DNA of 64,000 bases from Flavipsychrobacter sp. (GTDB taxonomy: Bacteria > Bacteroidota > Bacteroidia > Chitinophagales > Chitinophagaceae), in contig JAEUVX010000011.1 of NCBI GenBank assembly GCA_016786615.1, forward strand, positions 248,001-312,000, in the 5' to 3' direction. Positions 34,323 to 44,471 of this stretch are shown one piece after another. The notes beneath the pieces were generated by a model. The model saw nothing but the letters and a program-made list of their open reading frames with translations, searched no databases and was not told where the DNA came from. The position numbers and the translations under genes are program-made. The stretch's first letter is position 1. Each line of letters opens with the position of its first letter.

Positions 34323-35279
34323 TTAGGCTGCTTTTGTTTCTTTATTTTCTTTACGTGCCTTACGTTTTTCTGAATATGCCATTGCAGCATCGCGCACCCA
34401 TGCACCGTTTTCCCAAGCGTTCTTACGAGCCTCCAGGCGTTCTTTATTACAAGGGCCATTGCCTTTTACTACATTCCAGAATTCATCCCAGTTGATAGGG
34501 CCGAAGTCGTAATGACCACGTTCTTGATTCCATTTCAAATCAGGATCAGGTACTGTCAGTCCTATCAGTTTTGCTTGTTCAACTGTTACATCAATAAACT
34601 TCTGGCGCAGTTCATCATTGGTAAAGCGTTTAATCCTCCAGCGCATACTTTGTGCCGTGTGCGGACTATCTGCATCATTAGGGCCAAACATCATAATAGA
34701 CGGCCACCACCAACGGTTAAGCGCATCCTGTGCCATCTTCTTTTGTATGTCTGTACCATTAGCCAATGTCATCATAATCTCGAAACCCTGGCGCTGGTGG
34801 AAGCTTTCCTCTTTGCACACACGCACCATAGCACGCGCATACGGGCCATAAGATGTGCGGCACAGCGGTACCTGATTCATAATAGCAGCACCGTCAACAA
34901 GCCAACCTATAGCACCCATATCGGCCCATGTAATTGTCGGATAGTTGAATATGGAAGAATACTTTGCCTTGCCTGTATGCAACTGGTCGTACATCTCATC
35001 ACGGGTAATGCCCAATGTTTCGGCAGCACTGTAGAGGTACAGGCCATGGCCGCCTTCGTCCTGCACTTTAGCAAGCAATACAGCTTTGCGGCGCAGGCTT
35101 GGGGCACGTGTTATCCAGTTGCCCTCAGGCAGCATACCTACTATCTCGCTATGAGCGTGTTGAGATATCTGGCGGATGAGTGTTTTGCGATAATCATCCG
35201 GCATCCAGTCACGGGGTTCTATCATCACTTCGCTATCTATCTTGGCATCAAAATGCTCCTGAAAAGAATGCACCGTCAT
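34323..35279 (-). CDS. paaA: Phenylacetyl-CoA epoxidase catalytic subunit PaaA
   Basis: 318 residues. The di-iron ligands are visible in two ExxH motifs, [10 protein letters not shown] and [11 protein letters not shown], within the ferritin-like fold. Other typical stretches are [14 protein letters not shown] and [18 protein letters not shown]. The enzyme adds one oxygen atom to phenylacetyl-CoA, the first committed step of aerobic phenylacetate degradation. It is first in the operon, with a perfect -7 box (35301-35308) directly after the sprA terminator. The reductase PaaE is not adjacent. Confidence 0.96.
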   Translation of the reverse strand: MTVHSFQEHFDAKIDSEVMIEPRDWMPDDYRKTLIRQISQHAHSEIVGMLPEGNWITRAPSLRRKAVLLAKVQDEGGHGLYLYSAAETLGITRDEMYDQLHTGKAKYSSIFNYPTITWADMGAIGWLVDGAAIMNQVPLCRTSYGPYARAMVRVCKEESFHQRQGFEIMMTLANGTDIQKKMAQDALNRWWWPSIMMFGPNDADSPHTAQSMRWRIKRFTNDELRQKFIDVTVEQAKLIGLTVPDPDLKWNQERGHYDFGPINWDEFWNVVKGNGPCNKERLEARKNAWENGAWVRDAAMAYSEKRKARKENKETKAA

Positions 35280-35300
35280 TTATTAGAAAATTTAAGATTA

Positions 35301-35308
35301 CAAAGATA
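35301..35308 (-). promoter_or_regulatory. paa operon -7 box TAtcTTTG
   Basis: A perfect TAnnTTTG on the minus strand, 21 bases before the paaA ATG and 6 bases after the sprA terminator stem. It is the first sign that paaABC-tonB-paaD is transcribed separately from sprA. No PaaR/PaaX-type operator could be recognised by eye. Confidence 0.55.
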
Positions 35309-35314
35309 ACAAAT

Positions 35315-35338
35315 AGGGGGTAAAGATGTTTACCCCCT
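35315..35338 (-). terminator. Hairpin terminator after sprA
   Basis: A perfect 10-bp stem AGGGGGTAAA / TTTACCCCCT with loop GATG, 11 bases past the sprA stop. On the minus strand it is followed by ATTTGTTATCTTTG, a weak T-rich tract, so termination is probable but not certain. Confidence 0.65.
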
Positions 35339-35349
35339 GTAAGATATGA

Positions 35350-38300
35350 TTACTGTGCGAATATGAAACGAAGTGTAACACCGGCACGTGTTGTAGTAAT
35401 AGGGTATGATGTAGAAATGTATGGTATGCTCTGCCTGCGATCGTAGTAGAAGCGCAATGTAAGTTTATCGCTTACGATATAGTCTATTGTTGGCGATATA
35501 GTTACCACTTTCTGCCCGCGTGTTATGATTTCCTGATTTTGAGCCAGATAGTTATTACTGCTCTTATCATCCCGCAGTCCTATATCTACTTTTATGTTCA
35601 GGTCATTCTTCAGTTTCTTCACACCAAACACTTCGAACGGCAGTATCAAACCGCGGATACGATAACCTGCACCAATGGTATATTCAGTGCTGTTTGTTTC
35701 GCTCACCTGGTAATCAATCATACTCAGGCTCACAGTGCGTGTCTTGCGATAGTTGAAGCTGAGTGACATACCATTGCGGAATGCAGCATCGAAACCAAAT
35801 AACGGGTTCAACGATTCGGAAATGGTGATATTAGGTACCTGATAGAATGGTACAAAGTTGCCCGAATTGGAATCGATAAACGACGGGAATCCAAGACTGA
35901 ATATATCCTGATAGTACAATGCAGATACAAAGCTGTTCATCGACAGTGTACCGGTGTACCCATGGTTTATTACAAGGTTATTCATCATATTATTGATGAA
36001 TGGTATTTTGGTAAGGCCTGTATAAGCTACCCTCCAGTTTGGCATCGGCGTATAATTGCGGAATGGATTGCTCCTGATATTGCGGTTGCTATGGTCAACC
36101 AAGCCGATGCTGTTAGCACTCTTGCCCGAATAAGCTGCAATAAATGATGGCACTAATACATCTTGCGAATATGCAGTATAACCTTTTTTGTAGTTCGGGT
36201 CGTTAGGGTCTGTTACACCATTGCTATACGGGTTGTCTTTACTAAGCCTTTCTGATACTATTTGCCTGTTATCAACAAACTGCTTAAACGGACCTGCATC
36301 TACCCCTGATTCTTTAAACATGGTATTCAGGCCGATGTATGATGCTGTAAACGAACCTGTTTCGTAAGGGTTGTTATGCGTAAACTCCCCACGGCCACTG
36401 AGAGAGGTATCTTTAAACAATTCACTCATCGACTTGCTGAATGAACGCGTTATAGTAAGATCTACCCTGAAATCTTTAATAGGTTCTATCGTAGTAGTAA
36501 TATTAAGTGTTTGCGCATATTGTTGCTGAAACTGGGCATTGAATAACGAATCTCTGCTGACTCTGTTTGCTGCTGCCTGTGCTTCCAGCCACGAGCGGTC
36601 GGGCTGCATACCATATACATAACCAAAGCCCGGTGCACCGCTCGATGTATTAATACCTAAAAAGCGTGTGCTATCCATATAGCCCGGCAATGTAGAACCT
36701 GCATTTTCAGATATGTTTACAGTAGTACGCTTGACCATCGTAAGCAACCTGCCGGTAAACCTTTCTATATCCGTTACTTCCGGCACCGTGTTTTTACGTT
36801 TAAGTTTAGCCAGTTTCTTTTCTTTCTTCTTTTTCTCTTTATCAGCTTTCTGCTTAGCCAGCAACTCTGCTTTTTGTGCCTTTCTTGCAGAGTCCAGCTG
36901 AGCGTTGGTCATGTTAGCTGCTTTCTCTTCAATGGTATTACCTTTTAAAGAGGCCGTGTCTGATTTTGATTGATTTTTTGATTTTGATATCAGCTTATCA
37001 TTTTTACCCTTTCCTCTCAAATCTTTCAAATCATTCTTTTCTTCCTTCTTACCTGTTGGCATTTTAGCTTGGTTCACTGCACGCAGCCACCTGTTTTTGT
37101 TATACAATTGCGTGAACTGTAATTCCAGGTTTGCCTGTTTATTTTGCGTGTTCCCTAATGTATTACCCAAGTTTCTTGCAAGCTGCGATGCTGCCGTCCA
37201 TGTATAAGTAGCTCCGTATGTCAATCTAAGATTTGTCCAATCTGTTATCGGCAATTTTTGTGTTGGCAGGTTGTAGCTGGTAGAGAAATCCTGTGAGTAA
37301 TTTGTATTACGGCCAAATGATAGTATCTCGTTCCACAAGCTGTCTTTTTTCTGGCTGTTATCTACCCTGCCATATGGCTCGTCTATACGCGAATTATTTG
37401 TAGCCCTGTAGCTGAATGACAAAGAACGTGTCAGTTCCCAACGAAGCTCGTACATCCTTGACCAGGTGAAGTTCTTGAAATATGTAGGTTGTATTGCGAT
37501 AGGGCCATCAGAAACATTGCGAACGAGTGTTTCATTCATAATCTTATTAAGGTCTGTACGGAACGTGAAGTTTGATGGCAACAGATTTACGTTAAAATCT
37601 TTAATAAGTGACCACCATTTAGACCTTGACCTGATTACATTTTTAAACGGTTCAATAGATTTCGACCTGATATTGTAGGTATAACCCAAACCTATTTTAT
37701 GATTCAATAATTCATCTGATTCGATGATTGGATTTCTTTTGAATTGACGATTATACGCGTAACTAACATCAAAGTTTTTGATGCTCCACGGCATTGTTTG
37801 TGCAGTTTGTTTATCGGGGTTGCCCAATACTCGCACGTTTGAGAAATTGACACTCGTAATGGAAGTATAGTCTTGTGCTACTTTACGCATAGAATCGCGC
37901 TGTGCACCATCTCTTGCAGAGTTCAGTTTATCTTTATACTTCACATCCAGATCATAAGGATCGTATTGCGGATTGCTTATATTTTCAGAGTAACCAACAA
38001 ATACCGGCAATTGTACACCCCATTTGCGCGGCATCACCTTACCCATATTCAGATTGGTAGATGCATTATACTGGTAGAAATTATCCCTGAAACGCTGGTT
38101 CAGCTTCTGGTCTATGTTACCATAGCCTACAGTGTGCATTGTACCCCCAAGGTTTACCGAACCTAAATCTGCAAGCTGTATCGATACCTTGCCCGAGGCT
38201 GCATAACCAGGTGTTTCATTCAAACCTGTCATACGCAGTTCATTAAACCATACTTCACCGCATTTCGGCATACCATCATCTGCCGGGGAGTTATTGCCTT

Positions 38301-41300
38301 TTTTAGGATTAGTAACACCCAATAACATAGTTTTGGCATCGCCAAGGTTAGGGTTACCTATTACAGTTATGTAATTACCTTTTTCATTTATTACCTGATA
38401 AGGTATGAATGCCGGGATGCCTTTAGCATTCCTTTCTGTTTTTGCTTTTACAAGGTCATCTAATATTAAATCAAGCTTATTGGCTTCAGGCCATACATCT
38501 TCCGCTGTGGTAGAGCCGGGCAATGTTATCTTCAACGGCACCTGATATTCATAATAGTTATTTGTAAAGTCACTACCTATACGGATGATGGCTCGTACAT
38601 CTCCATCTTTTAACGGCTGTTGCCCTACTCGCGACTCAGCGTGCATAAACATACGCAGCCCCTTGAACTGGCGCATATCAACACCTACTTCTTTAAATAC
38701 TGCCCTTGTATCGCCGTCTTTCAGGTTACAAACCTGTACTGACAACGCCTGTTCGTTCAGTTGAATATTTTGTCCTGTACCAACATTTGCCTGCTGACGC
38801 TGTACACCCGATGGTATTACGTAAGGTACCGGCTGACGGTCACTGTTTTCTTCAAGGCTTACAGATGCTACTGCAAAATCTACAGAGTTCTGATCATCTT
38901 CAGGGATATTTTCTCCCGGGTTTTGTAAAGAGAACATATACCTGCGCCAGTTGTTACGGCCCAGTTCCAATCTTGCGAAACGGAATATCACACTATCCTG
39001 AAAACCATTCAGGAACATACGCATAAAACGTATCGCCCTGAAATCGGAGATATTGCCTGCTTTGGCAGAATATTCGCGGATAGGAACTTTAAACTGATAC
39101 CATGTTTCCCTGCCAATGCTACCATTAGGCAGCTTTACATCACTCTCTTGTTTGTTTACAAGATAGTTGGAACCAATCTGCATGTTAGGCGTAAAGTCGA
39201 TACGATACTGATAATAATCTTCTGCTACGTTCAGGGTATTATCACGGTTTATATCTTCAGACTCCGGTACAGTAGTACCTGCATTTGAAAAACCCGAACT
39301 TCCGTCGTTTACCGGAGAGTTACCATGCGGGTTATTGAATTTCTTGTACCGCTCCAGCACAGGTGTATTATTACTTTCATAATCCCTGTCTCTGAAATAT
39401 TTGTAATCATCGCCCGAAGGGTCTGAATTTGCACTCTGTACGTATGCAGGATTTGCAGTAACAGTACTTGCAACACTCGACAAGTATTGTGCGAAAAATC
39501 CTTTTTCTTCTTCATTATCCAAACCATCATAACCAACATCCTGCACTGCGCGTGCCTGCAAATCATTATCGAATGCACGGGTTATTTGCTGTGTAAGCTG
39601 TGGTGCATAACCCCATACCGACTTATATAGTTTAACAGGGTCTTTAGGATAAGGAATACCGTTTTCAAAGAAACGTCTTGAGTCACGCAATACATCTTCC
39701 GAAACATTACCCAGATTGATGTATAAAGAACCACCTTGTGCGCCGGGATTATTTATGAACGGGTCCATAACCCAAAACTCAATAAACTCAACATTCGACT
39801 GTTCAAAATCACTATTATCAACAGCCCTCATGATACCGCCCCATTTTTCACGCGGGTTTTTGAACTTACCATCTGCATCAATTGCTGAAGCTGATGCATC
39901 AAAATTATACGGGCCACGCTCTTTAGGATAGAATGCAAGGTCTAATGTTGAAAGTGCTCCCTGCAATACGGTTGTATTTCTTTGTTTGAAAACATCCGTT
40001 TGCTGTACCAACCTTATATAGTGCTGATTGGGGTCTTTCTTTACATAATCAGGTACTCCTGTATTGGGTTCTACAAGGGTTGGCTCAAGGAAATACCATG
40101 CTAACCTCGCCCTGTTTCTACCATAGCTCAGCTTATCTACATCACCCGCTTCCGGGAAGAGTATTTTACCGTTTTTATCTAATGCCCCATTTGGCGTACT
40201 TGCTAAAGACCACGCATTGGCAGGAAACTTTAAATCGTATGAACTGCGTGTACCTTCAAAATCATCTATATATACACTACCCTCAGGGTCTAATACATTA
40301 ATTTGTTTTGAGTGGCCGGGGAACAAACCCGCTACCTCACCGGATACGCTTATTAATGAAGGAGCTGTTGTAGAATATAATGGCAACTTATCTAAAGCTC
40401 TTGTAAGTCCCGGAGCCTCTGCCTGGTAGTTTGCATCAATTCCTACTACAGTATTTTTTATCGGGTCTTCGCCAAAAGTTGTTTTTTGTGTGAACGGGCG
40501 CTCTGTAAGGCGCATATAAGTACCACCGATAGTGGTACTCTTATTCAGGAAATAATCGAAGCGGGCCCCTAAAAAGTTTTGTTGTTGAAAGCCGAATGTT
40601 GCATTGTCTTCATACTGTACATTGATGGGAATACCGGAATTGAGAATACCGGAGTTCAATATCTTTAACCTGCCCAATCCGTAATCTATCTGATAATCTA
40701 CGTTTTCAACCAATCGCTGGCCACCTGCACTTACAGCTACCGAGCCTTGCGGTATATTGAAGCCCCCAAGGAATATTTCGGAAGATGACGACGATTTATA
40801 AGACCCTTTTATTACATACCTGTTGTTTTGCTGAAACTGGCGTGCAATTGTTTTAGTTGAATCATAAAGAATATTATAGAGATATTTTTTTTCGAGTTGC
40901 GATGAATTACCTATTGCGGGTTTTAAATCACGTCCGAAAGGTTGCAGCACCGGGAAAATAATTCTACCCTGCTGCGTATTGATTGTTATACCTTCAACAA
41001 AGTCGAATATACCATCAGGAGCAGGGTCATTTTGATTATTCAGCCTGTCAAGGTTCATGATAGTAATCAAGGGTTCACCTGCCCTTGCACCTTCGGGAAT
41101 GTATCTTTTTTCGCCGCCACCCGGGTCTTGATACAGTACATTCAGCCTGAACTCTTCTTTTGAAACGCCTAAACCACCTAGCGCATACACGTTTTTCATC
41201 ATCAGGTTCCAGATAGGTAATGTTGGCGCATTCGATGTTCCTTTCAACATTTTCAGGAACATGATACGCTGATCCGAAACAGTACTGTTCTGATTAGGTA

Positions 41301-42765
41301 ACGGCGGTAAATCCTCAGCAAACTCACCCACCTGATACACTTTACCATTGTATGTATAACGGTATGCCACCGCTAATATATCATCAGGGTTTAACTGTGT
41401 ATTCAATGACAAATAACCCAACTGCGGATTAAATGAATATTCAGAAGGATTCAACCTTCTTGCTGTTATTTCATTATAGTCAAGCCCGGTAGATAGGCCG
41501 ATACCGCTCATAGCACCCGGTGCGCCGATAGTAGTACGTGCAGCAGGATTTTGCTGCAATTGTGCATACAAGCTATTTGCATAGTTATCAGGCAAACCAA
41601 AAGGTATCGGCTTAGCAGCGGGTAATAAAAATTGCTGATACGGATTGTTTTCACCCAAATCCATAAAGCCATACACATTACGCACACCTTCTACAGCACC
41701 GTTCCTGTTTGTAACCCAAACTTCTATCTTATTGATTGTTGCCTGAGAATTGATAATCGGGAAATTCTGCAGTGCTTTATTATAGTTGTTGTAGAAATAC
41801 TGTGATAACAAGAAGTGCCTGTTTTCCTCATAATCATCTGCCTTGATAGAAAACTGCTGTGTTTGCGCTCCGCCTTGTATTGTAAGGCTTTGGCGCTTTG
41901 ACCTTTGCTGCGATACTACACCTGTAACCCACAGTTTACCAAACTGCAATTGTGTTTTAAGGCCGAATAATGATTGCACACCACTGATTAAGGAACTGCG
42001 GAGCGGGAAGCTGATATTACCTGCTTCTATTTTTTTGATGATTTCGTCTTCCTTACCTGTGTACTCCAGACGTTGTATATTCTGATAATCGAAAGTAGCT
42101 TTTGTATTGTTGCTGATGTTCAGCTTCAGCTTATCGCCCACTGTTGCCAGCAGGTTGATGTTCATCTGCAAATCAAAATCGAATATGCCGTATTTCTGTG
42201 CGCGTTGTGGCAGTGTAGGGTTTTTGATATTCTGCCAGTTTCCACCAAATGTCACATCAACATTACCCTGCGGACGAACAGAGATTGCATCACCACCGAA
42301 AATCCTGTTGAACAGGCCTTCGCGGTACATAGTTGGCAATTGCGGTTTTGTATTGAATAATGAAAGGGCATCCATCCTGCGTTTCCAGTACGCTTCTTCA
42401 TCCTTCTGCCCTTGATACTTCACGTACTCATCAAAAGTCATGAAGGTTGGGTTTCTCATGTACCTGTCTCCCAGTTTTTCATTGAAGTAATAACTGTTAT
42501 CGTCAGGATTGTACTCAACCGATTTTTTAATATTGGCAGGGTCTTTCAGGTCGATGCTCGACGGTGTTTTATCTGATGGATTGCCTGTATGGTCGTAAAC
42601 GGGGAATTTGAGGCTGGTATCTCTTGCAGGTTTCGATGTATCTGCCGGTTCGGGTTCCTCATAATCCAGGTCAATGGCATATCCGCGTGCGGCTGCATTC
42701 GCTATTGCAACCACAAGCGTTATAAAAATCAATAATTTGTATCCAAAATTTGTTTTCCGCTTCAA
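35350..42765 (-). CDS. sprA: SprA, type IX secretion outer-membrane translocon
   Basis: 2471 residues, the expected size of SprA/Sov, the single-chain 36-strand barrel through which T9SS cargo crosses the outer membrane. An N-terminal hydrophobic segment is followed by SprA-family signatures: YNPDDNSYYFNEKLGDRYMRNPTFMTFDEYVKYQ, then NVDVTFGGNWQNIKNPTLPQRAQ, DYEENRHFLLSQYF and VLDPEGSVYIDDFEGTRSSYDLK. Residues about 1895-1995 are a Lys/Glu-rich low-complexity insertion. The C-terminus ends in a barrel strand (TLRFIFAQ). ruvA lies 19 bases upstream on the same strand, a synteny conserved in the phylum. Confidence 0.97.
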   Translation of the reverse strand: MKRKTNFGYKLLIFITLVVAIANAAARGYAIDLDYEEPEPADTSKPARDTSLKFPVYDHTGNPSDKTPSSIDLKDPANIKKSVEYNPDDNSYYFNEKLGDRYMRNPTFMTFDEYVKYQGQKDEEAYWKRRMDALSLFNTKPQLPTMYREGLFNRIFGGDAISVRPQGNVDVTFGGNWQNIKNPTLPQRAQKYGIFDFDLQMNINLLATVGDKLKLNISNNTKATFDYQNIQRLEYTGKEDEIIKKIEAGNISFPLRSSLISGVQSLFGLKTQLQFGKLWVTGVVSQQRSKRQSLTIQGGAQTQQFSIKADDYEENRHFLLSQYFYNNYNKALQNFPIINSQATINKIEVWVTNRNGAVEGVRNVYGFMDLGENNPYQQFLLPAAKPIPFGLPDNYANSLYAQLQQNPAARTTIGAPGAMSGIGLSTGLDYNEITARRLNPSEYSFNPQLGYLSLNTQLNPDDILAVAYRYTYNGKVYQVGEFAEDLPPLPNQNSTVSDQRIMFLKMLKGTSNAPTLPIWNLMMKNVYALGGLGVSKEEFRLNVLYQDPGGGEKRYIPEGARAGEPLITIMNLDRLNNQNDPAPDGIFDFVEGITINTQQGRIIFPVLQPFGRDLKPAIGNSSQLEKKYLYNILYDSTKTIARQFQQNNRYVIKGSYKSSSSSEIFLGGFNIPQGSVAVSAGGQRLVENVDYQIDYGLGRLKILNSGILNSGIPINVQYEDNATFGFQQQNFLGARFDYFLNKSTTIGGTYMRLTERPFTQKTTFGEDPIKNTVVGIDANYQAEAPGLTRALDKLPLYSTTAPSLISVSGEVAGLFPGHSKQINVLDPEGSVYIDDFEGTRSSYDLKFPANAWSLASTPNGALDKNGKILFPEAGDVDKLSYGRNRARLAWYFLEPTLVEPNTGVPDYVKKDPNQHYIRLVQQTDVFKQRNTTVLQGALSTLDLAFYPKERGPYNFDASASAIDADGKFKNPREKWGGIMRAVDNSDFEQSNVEFIEFWVMDPFINNPGAQGGSLYINLGNVSEDVLRDSRRFFENGIPYPKDPVKLYKSVWGYAPQLTQQITRAFDNDLQARAVQDVGYDGLDNEEEKGFFAQYLSSVASTVTANPAYVQSANSDPSGDDYKYFRDRDYESNNTPVLERYKKFNNPHGNSPVNDGSSGFSNAGTTVPESEDINRDNTLNVAEDYYQYRIDFTPNMQIGSNYLVNKQESDVKLPNGSIGRETWYQFKVPIREYSAKAGNISDFRAIRFMRMFLNGFQDSVIFRFARLELGRNNWRRYMFSLQNPGENIPEDDQNSVDFAVASVSLEENSDRQPVPYVIPSGVQRQQANVGTGQNIQLNEQALSVQVCNLKDGDTRAVFKEVGVDMRQFKGLRMFMHAESRVGQQPLKDGDVRAIIRIGSDFTNNYYEYQVPLKITLPGSTTAEDVWPEANKLDLILDDLVKAKTERNAKGIPAFIPYQVINEKGNYITVIGNPNLGDAKTMLLGVTNPKKGNNSPADDGMPKCGEVWFNELRMTGLNETPGYAASGKVSIQLADLGSVNLGGTMHTVGYGNIDQKLNQRFRDNFYQYNASTNLNMGKVMPRKWGVQLPVFVGYSENISNPQYDPYDLDVKYKDKLNSARDGAQRDSMRKVAQDYTSITSVNFSNVRVLGNPDKQTAQTMPWSIKNFDVSYAYNRQFKRNPIIESDELLNHKIGLGYTYNIRSKSIEPFKNVIRSRSKWWSLIKDFNVNLLPSNFTFRTDLNKIMNETLVRNVSDGPIAIQPTYFKNFTWSRMYELRWELTRSLSFSYRATNNSRIDEPYGRVDNSQKKDSLWNEILSFGRNTNYSQDFSTSYNLPTQKLPITDWTNLRLTYGATYTWTAASQLARNLGNTLGNTQNKQANLELQFTQLYNKNRWLRAVNQAKMPTGKKEEKNDLKDLRGKGKNDKLISKSKNQSKSDTASLKGNTIEEKAANMTNAQLDSARKAQKAELLAKQKADKEKKKKEKKLAKLKRKNTVPEVTDIERFTGRLLTMVKRTTVNISENAGSTLPGYMDSTRFLGINTSSGAPGFGYVYGMQPDRSWLEAQAAANRVSRDSLFNAQFQQQYAQTLNITTTIEPIKDFRVDLTITRSFSKSMSELFKDTSLSGRGEFTHNNPYETGSFTASYIGLNTMFKESGVDAGPFKQFVDNRQIVSERLSKDNPYSNGVTDPNDPNYKKGYTAYSQDVLVPSFIAAYSGKSANSIGLVDHSNRNIRSNPFRNYTPMPNWRVAYTGLTKIPFINNMMNNLVINHGYTGTLSMNSFVSALYYQDIFSLGFPSFIDSNSGNFVPFYQVPNITISESLNPLFGFDAAFRNGMSLSFNYRKTRTVSLSMIDYQVSETNSTEYTIGAGYRIRGLILPFEVFGVKKLKNDLNIKVDIGLRDDKSSNNYLAQNQEIITRGQKVVTISPTIDYIVSDKLTLRFYYDRRQSIPYISTSYPITTTRAGVTLRFIFAQ

Positions 42766-42784
42766 ACTACCAATTCCTTTAGGG

Positions 42785-43363
42785 TTATAGCACTTTAAGA
42801 GCCTGTTTTATCAGCTCCTCAACTGTCAGAGAGCCCGTATTTTTAATTTTCTTTAGGGCAGCCTCTGCAACAGGCTTGCCAATACCCAGATTTATCAATG
42901 CAAATAACGCATCTTCCTCTGCAGTATTGTGTGCCGACGCAGGTAAAGTTGCAGTATTTTTTTCTATTTGCAGCTTGCCTTTCAGCTCCAGTATGATACG
43001 TTGCGCCGTTTTGGCACCTATACCTTTTACTTTCTCCAGGCTCTTACTGTCTTCTGTGGCTATTACATGTCCTAATTCGGCAGGTGTGAGTGAGGATAAT
43101 ATGATTCTGGCAGTGGTAGCCCCAACCCCGTTAATACCTAATAATTGCCTGAATGTGGAGCGTTCTGTTTCATCAGCAAAGCCATACATTACCCATGCAT
43201 CTTCCCGCACTTGTATGTGAGTGTATAACCTGCATTTTTCAAGCTGCTGAATTTTGTCATATGTCTGTAAAGTAATATTTACTTCATAGCCAACACCGTT
43301 GACCGCAACATGCAACAGCGATGGCGTTTTGTACACAATTTCTCCTTCTATAAACGCATACAT
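42785..43363 (-). CDS. ruvA: Holliday junction DNA helicase subunit RuvA
   Basis: 192 residues with three domains. The OB fold at the N-terminus reads MYAFIEGEIVYKTPSLLHVAVNGVGYEV. Then come tandem helix-hairpin-helix motifs (LLGINGVGATTARIILSSL; LEKVKGIGAKTAQRIILEL) and a C-terminal RuvB-binding helical bundle (EEDALFALINLGIGKPVAEAALKKI). It holds four-way junctions for RuvB. It is cotranscribed ahead of sprA. ruvB is elsewhere. Confidence 0.97.
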   Translation of the reverse strand: MYAFIEGEIVYKTPSLLHVAVNGVGYEVNITLQTYDKIQQLEKCRLYTHIQVREDAWVMYGFADETERSTFRQLLGINGVGATTARIILSSLTPAELGHVIATEDSKSLEKVKGIGAKTAQRIILELKGKLQIEKNTATLPASAHNTAEEDALFALINLGIGKPVAEAALKKIKNTGSLTVEELIKQALKVL

Positions 43364-43413
43364 CTTTCAGAAATATTATTCGGGGGTAGTAAATGGATAT
43401 GTTTTTGAAAAAA

Positions 43414-43442
43414 CAGAGCGGTATGATACACACACCGCTCTG
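43414..43442 (-). terminator. Terminator of the second DUF6089 gene
   Basis: A perfect 9-bp stem CAGAGCGGT / ACCGCTCTG with an 11-base loop is followed on the minus strand by TTTTTTCAAAAA, 24 bases past the stop at 43467. Confidence 0.85.
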
Positions 43443-43466
43443 GAATTTATTAATCGTAAAATAATA

Positions 43467-44438
43467 TTAGAACCACCAAGGTATCTTGTTGCTGTTGAAT
43501 TTATAAATCAGCATCAGCGATACAGTAGAATAGCTATCCCTGTTTTCCTTATTACCTCTTTGCGTCCATGCTTCTTGTTTAGCACCTTGCTGTATTGCCC
43601 AAGATTTGTCGTACATCTCTTTAGCAACCGCTGCTTTTTCAGGAGTCAGGTACCTATCAAGATATTCGCCGGTAACATAGCTGCTGCTTACATTATCCAA
43701 CCTGTCGGTTGTTGTAAAGCGGTACAGGTATTCTATACCCCAAGACATTTTATCATTGATATCAAACCTTAAACCCAAGCCTGCCGGTACGCATACCTGC
43801 CAGAATTTAGGCGTTACAGCACTACCTATATTTTCCGGAGAAAGCCCTTCACCTTCCAGATGCAAGTCTCCTACATATACCCATTTTTCGGCACGTGTAT
43901 TACGATCTATGAAAGTGCTGAACGGACGGTAATGAAACACACCAACACCTGCAGTCAGGTAAGGTTGCCAACGACGTTTTGCTGCACCCGATTCCGAATT
44001 GCTGCGGAAAGGGAATAACTCAATCTGGAAACTACCTTCCCAGATATTGGCTTTAACATCCTGATTGCGCAGATAACGCTGGAAAGCATCAGCCTCTACA
44101 GAAGATGCTGTTTTTGCTTTCTTTTCATTCCAGGCATCTGTAGCATATAGCGTACCGTAGTTTACTCCCAAACGTGCTGCCAGCATAGGATGCGCGGTAA
44201 AGCGACCAAACAGGCCACCCATAAACATCGGCTTTTCAAAATATTTGCCGTTTGTGTAATGGTCTACTACGCTTAACGTACCTACATCACCCCAAAGGTC
44301 AGTCATACCGAAGTTGATACCCATCGAAAATCCGGGGTGCTCAACATACTCTCTTGGTATTGCAGGTTGTGCATTTACCGAAAGTGTGGCAGCGCTAACG
44401 CATAAGGCAAAAAGGCTACGGACAATTTTTTTCCGCAT
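43467..44438 (-). CDS. DUF6089 / PorG-like outer-membrane protein, second copy
   Basis: 323 residues with signal peptide ending VNAQPA. It shares with the 13567 protein the plan FSMGINFGMTDLWGDVGTL ... HPMLAARLGVNYGTLYATDAW ... PYLTAGVGVFHYRPFSTF ... VPAGLGLRFDINDKMSWGIEYLYRFTTTDRLDNVS. It is a barrel of the same family with a longer periplasmic or loop portion. It stands just upstream of ruvA-sprA but has its own terminator. It may be the true PorG or a paralogue tied to SprA. Confidence 0.8.
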   Translation of the reverse strand: MRKKIVRSLFALCVSAATLSVNAQPAIPREYVEHPGFSMGINFGMTDLWGDVGTLSVVDHYTNGKYFEKPMFMGGLFGRFTAHPMLAARLGVNYGTLYATDAWNEKKAKTASSVEADAFQRYLRNQDVKANIWEGSFQIELFPFRSNSESGAAKRRWQPYLTAGVGVFHYRPFSTFIDRNTRAEKWVYVGDLHLEGEGLSPENIGSAVTPKFWQVCVPAGLGLRFDINDKMSWGIEYLYRFTTTDRLDNVSSSYVTGEYLDRYLTPEKAAVAKEMYDKSWAIQQGAKQEAWTQRGNKENRDSYSTVSLMLIYKFNSNKIPWWF

Positions 44439-44471
44439 TTTACTCTGGTTTTAGCGATGAAGATAATAAAA

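Noticed and set aside
34512-35309. 265-codon frame antisense to paaA
   Set aside because: Overlaps the certain paaA gene and its promoter and has no recognisable domain.
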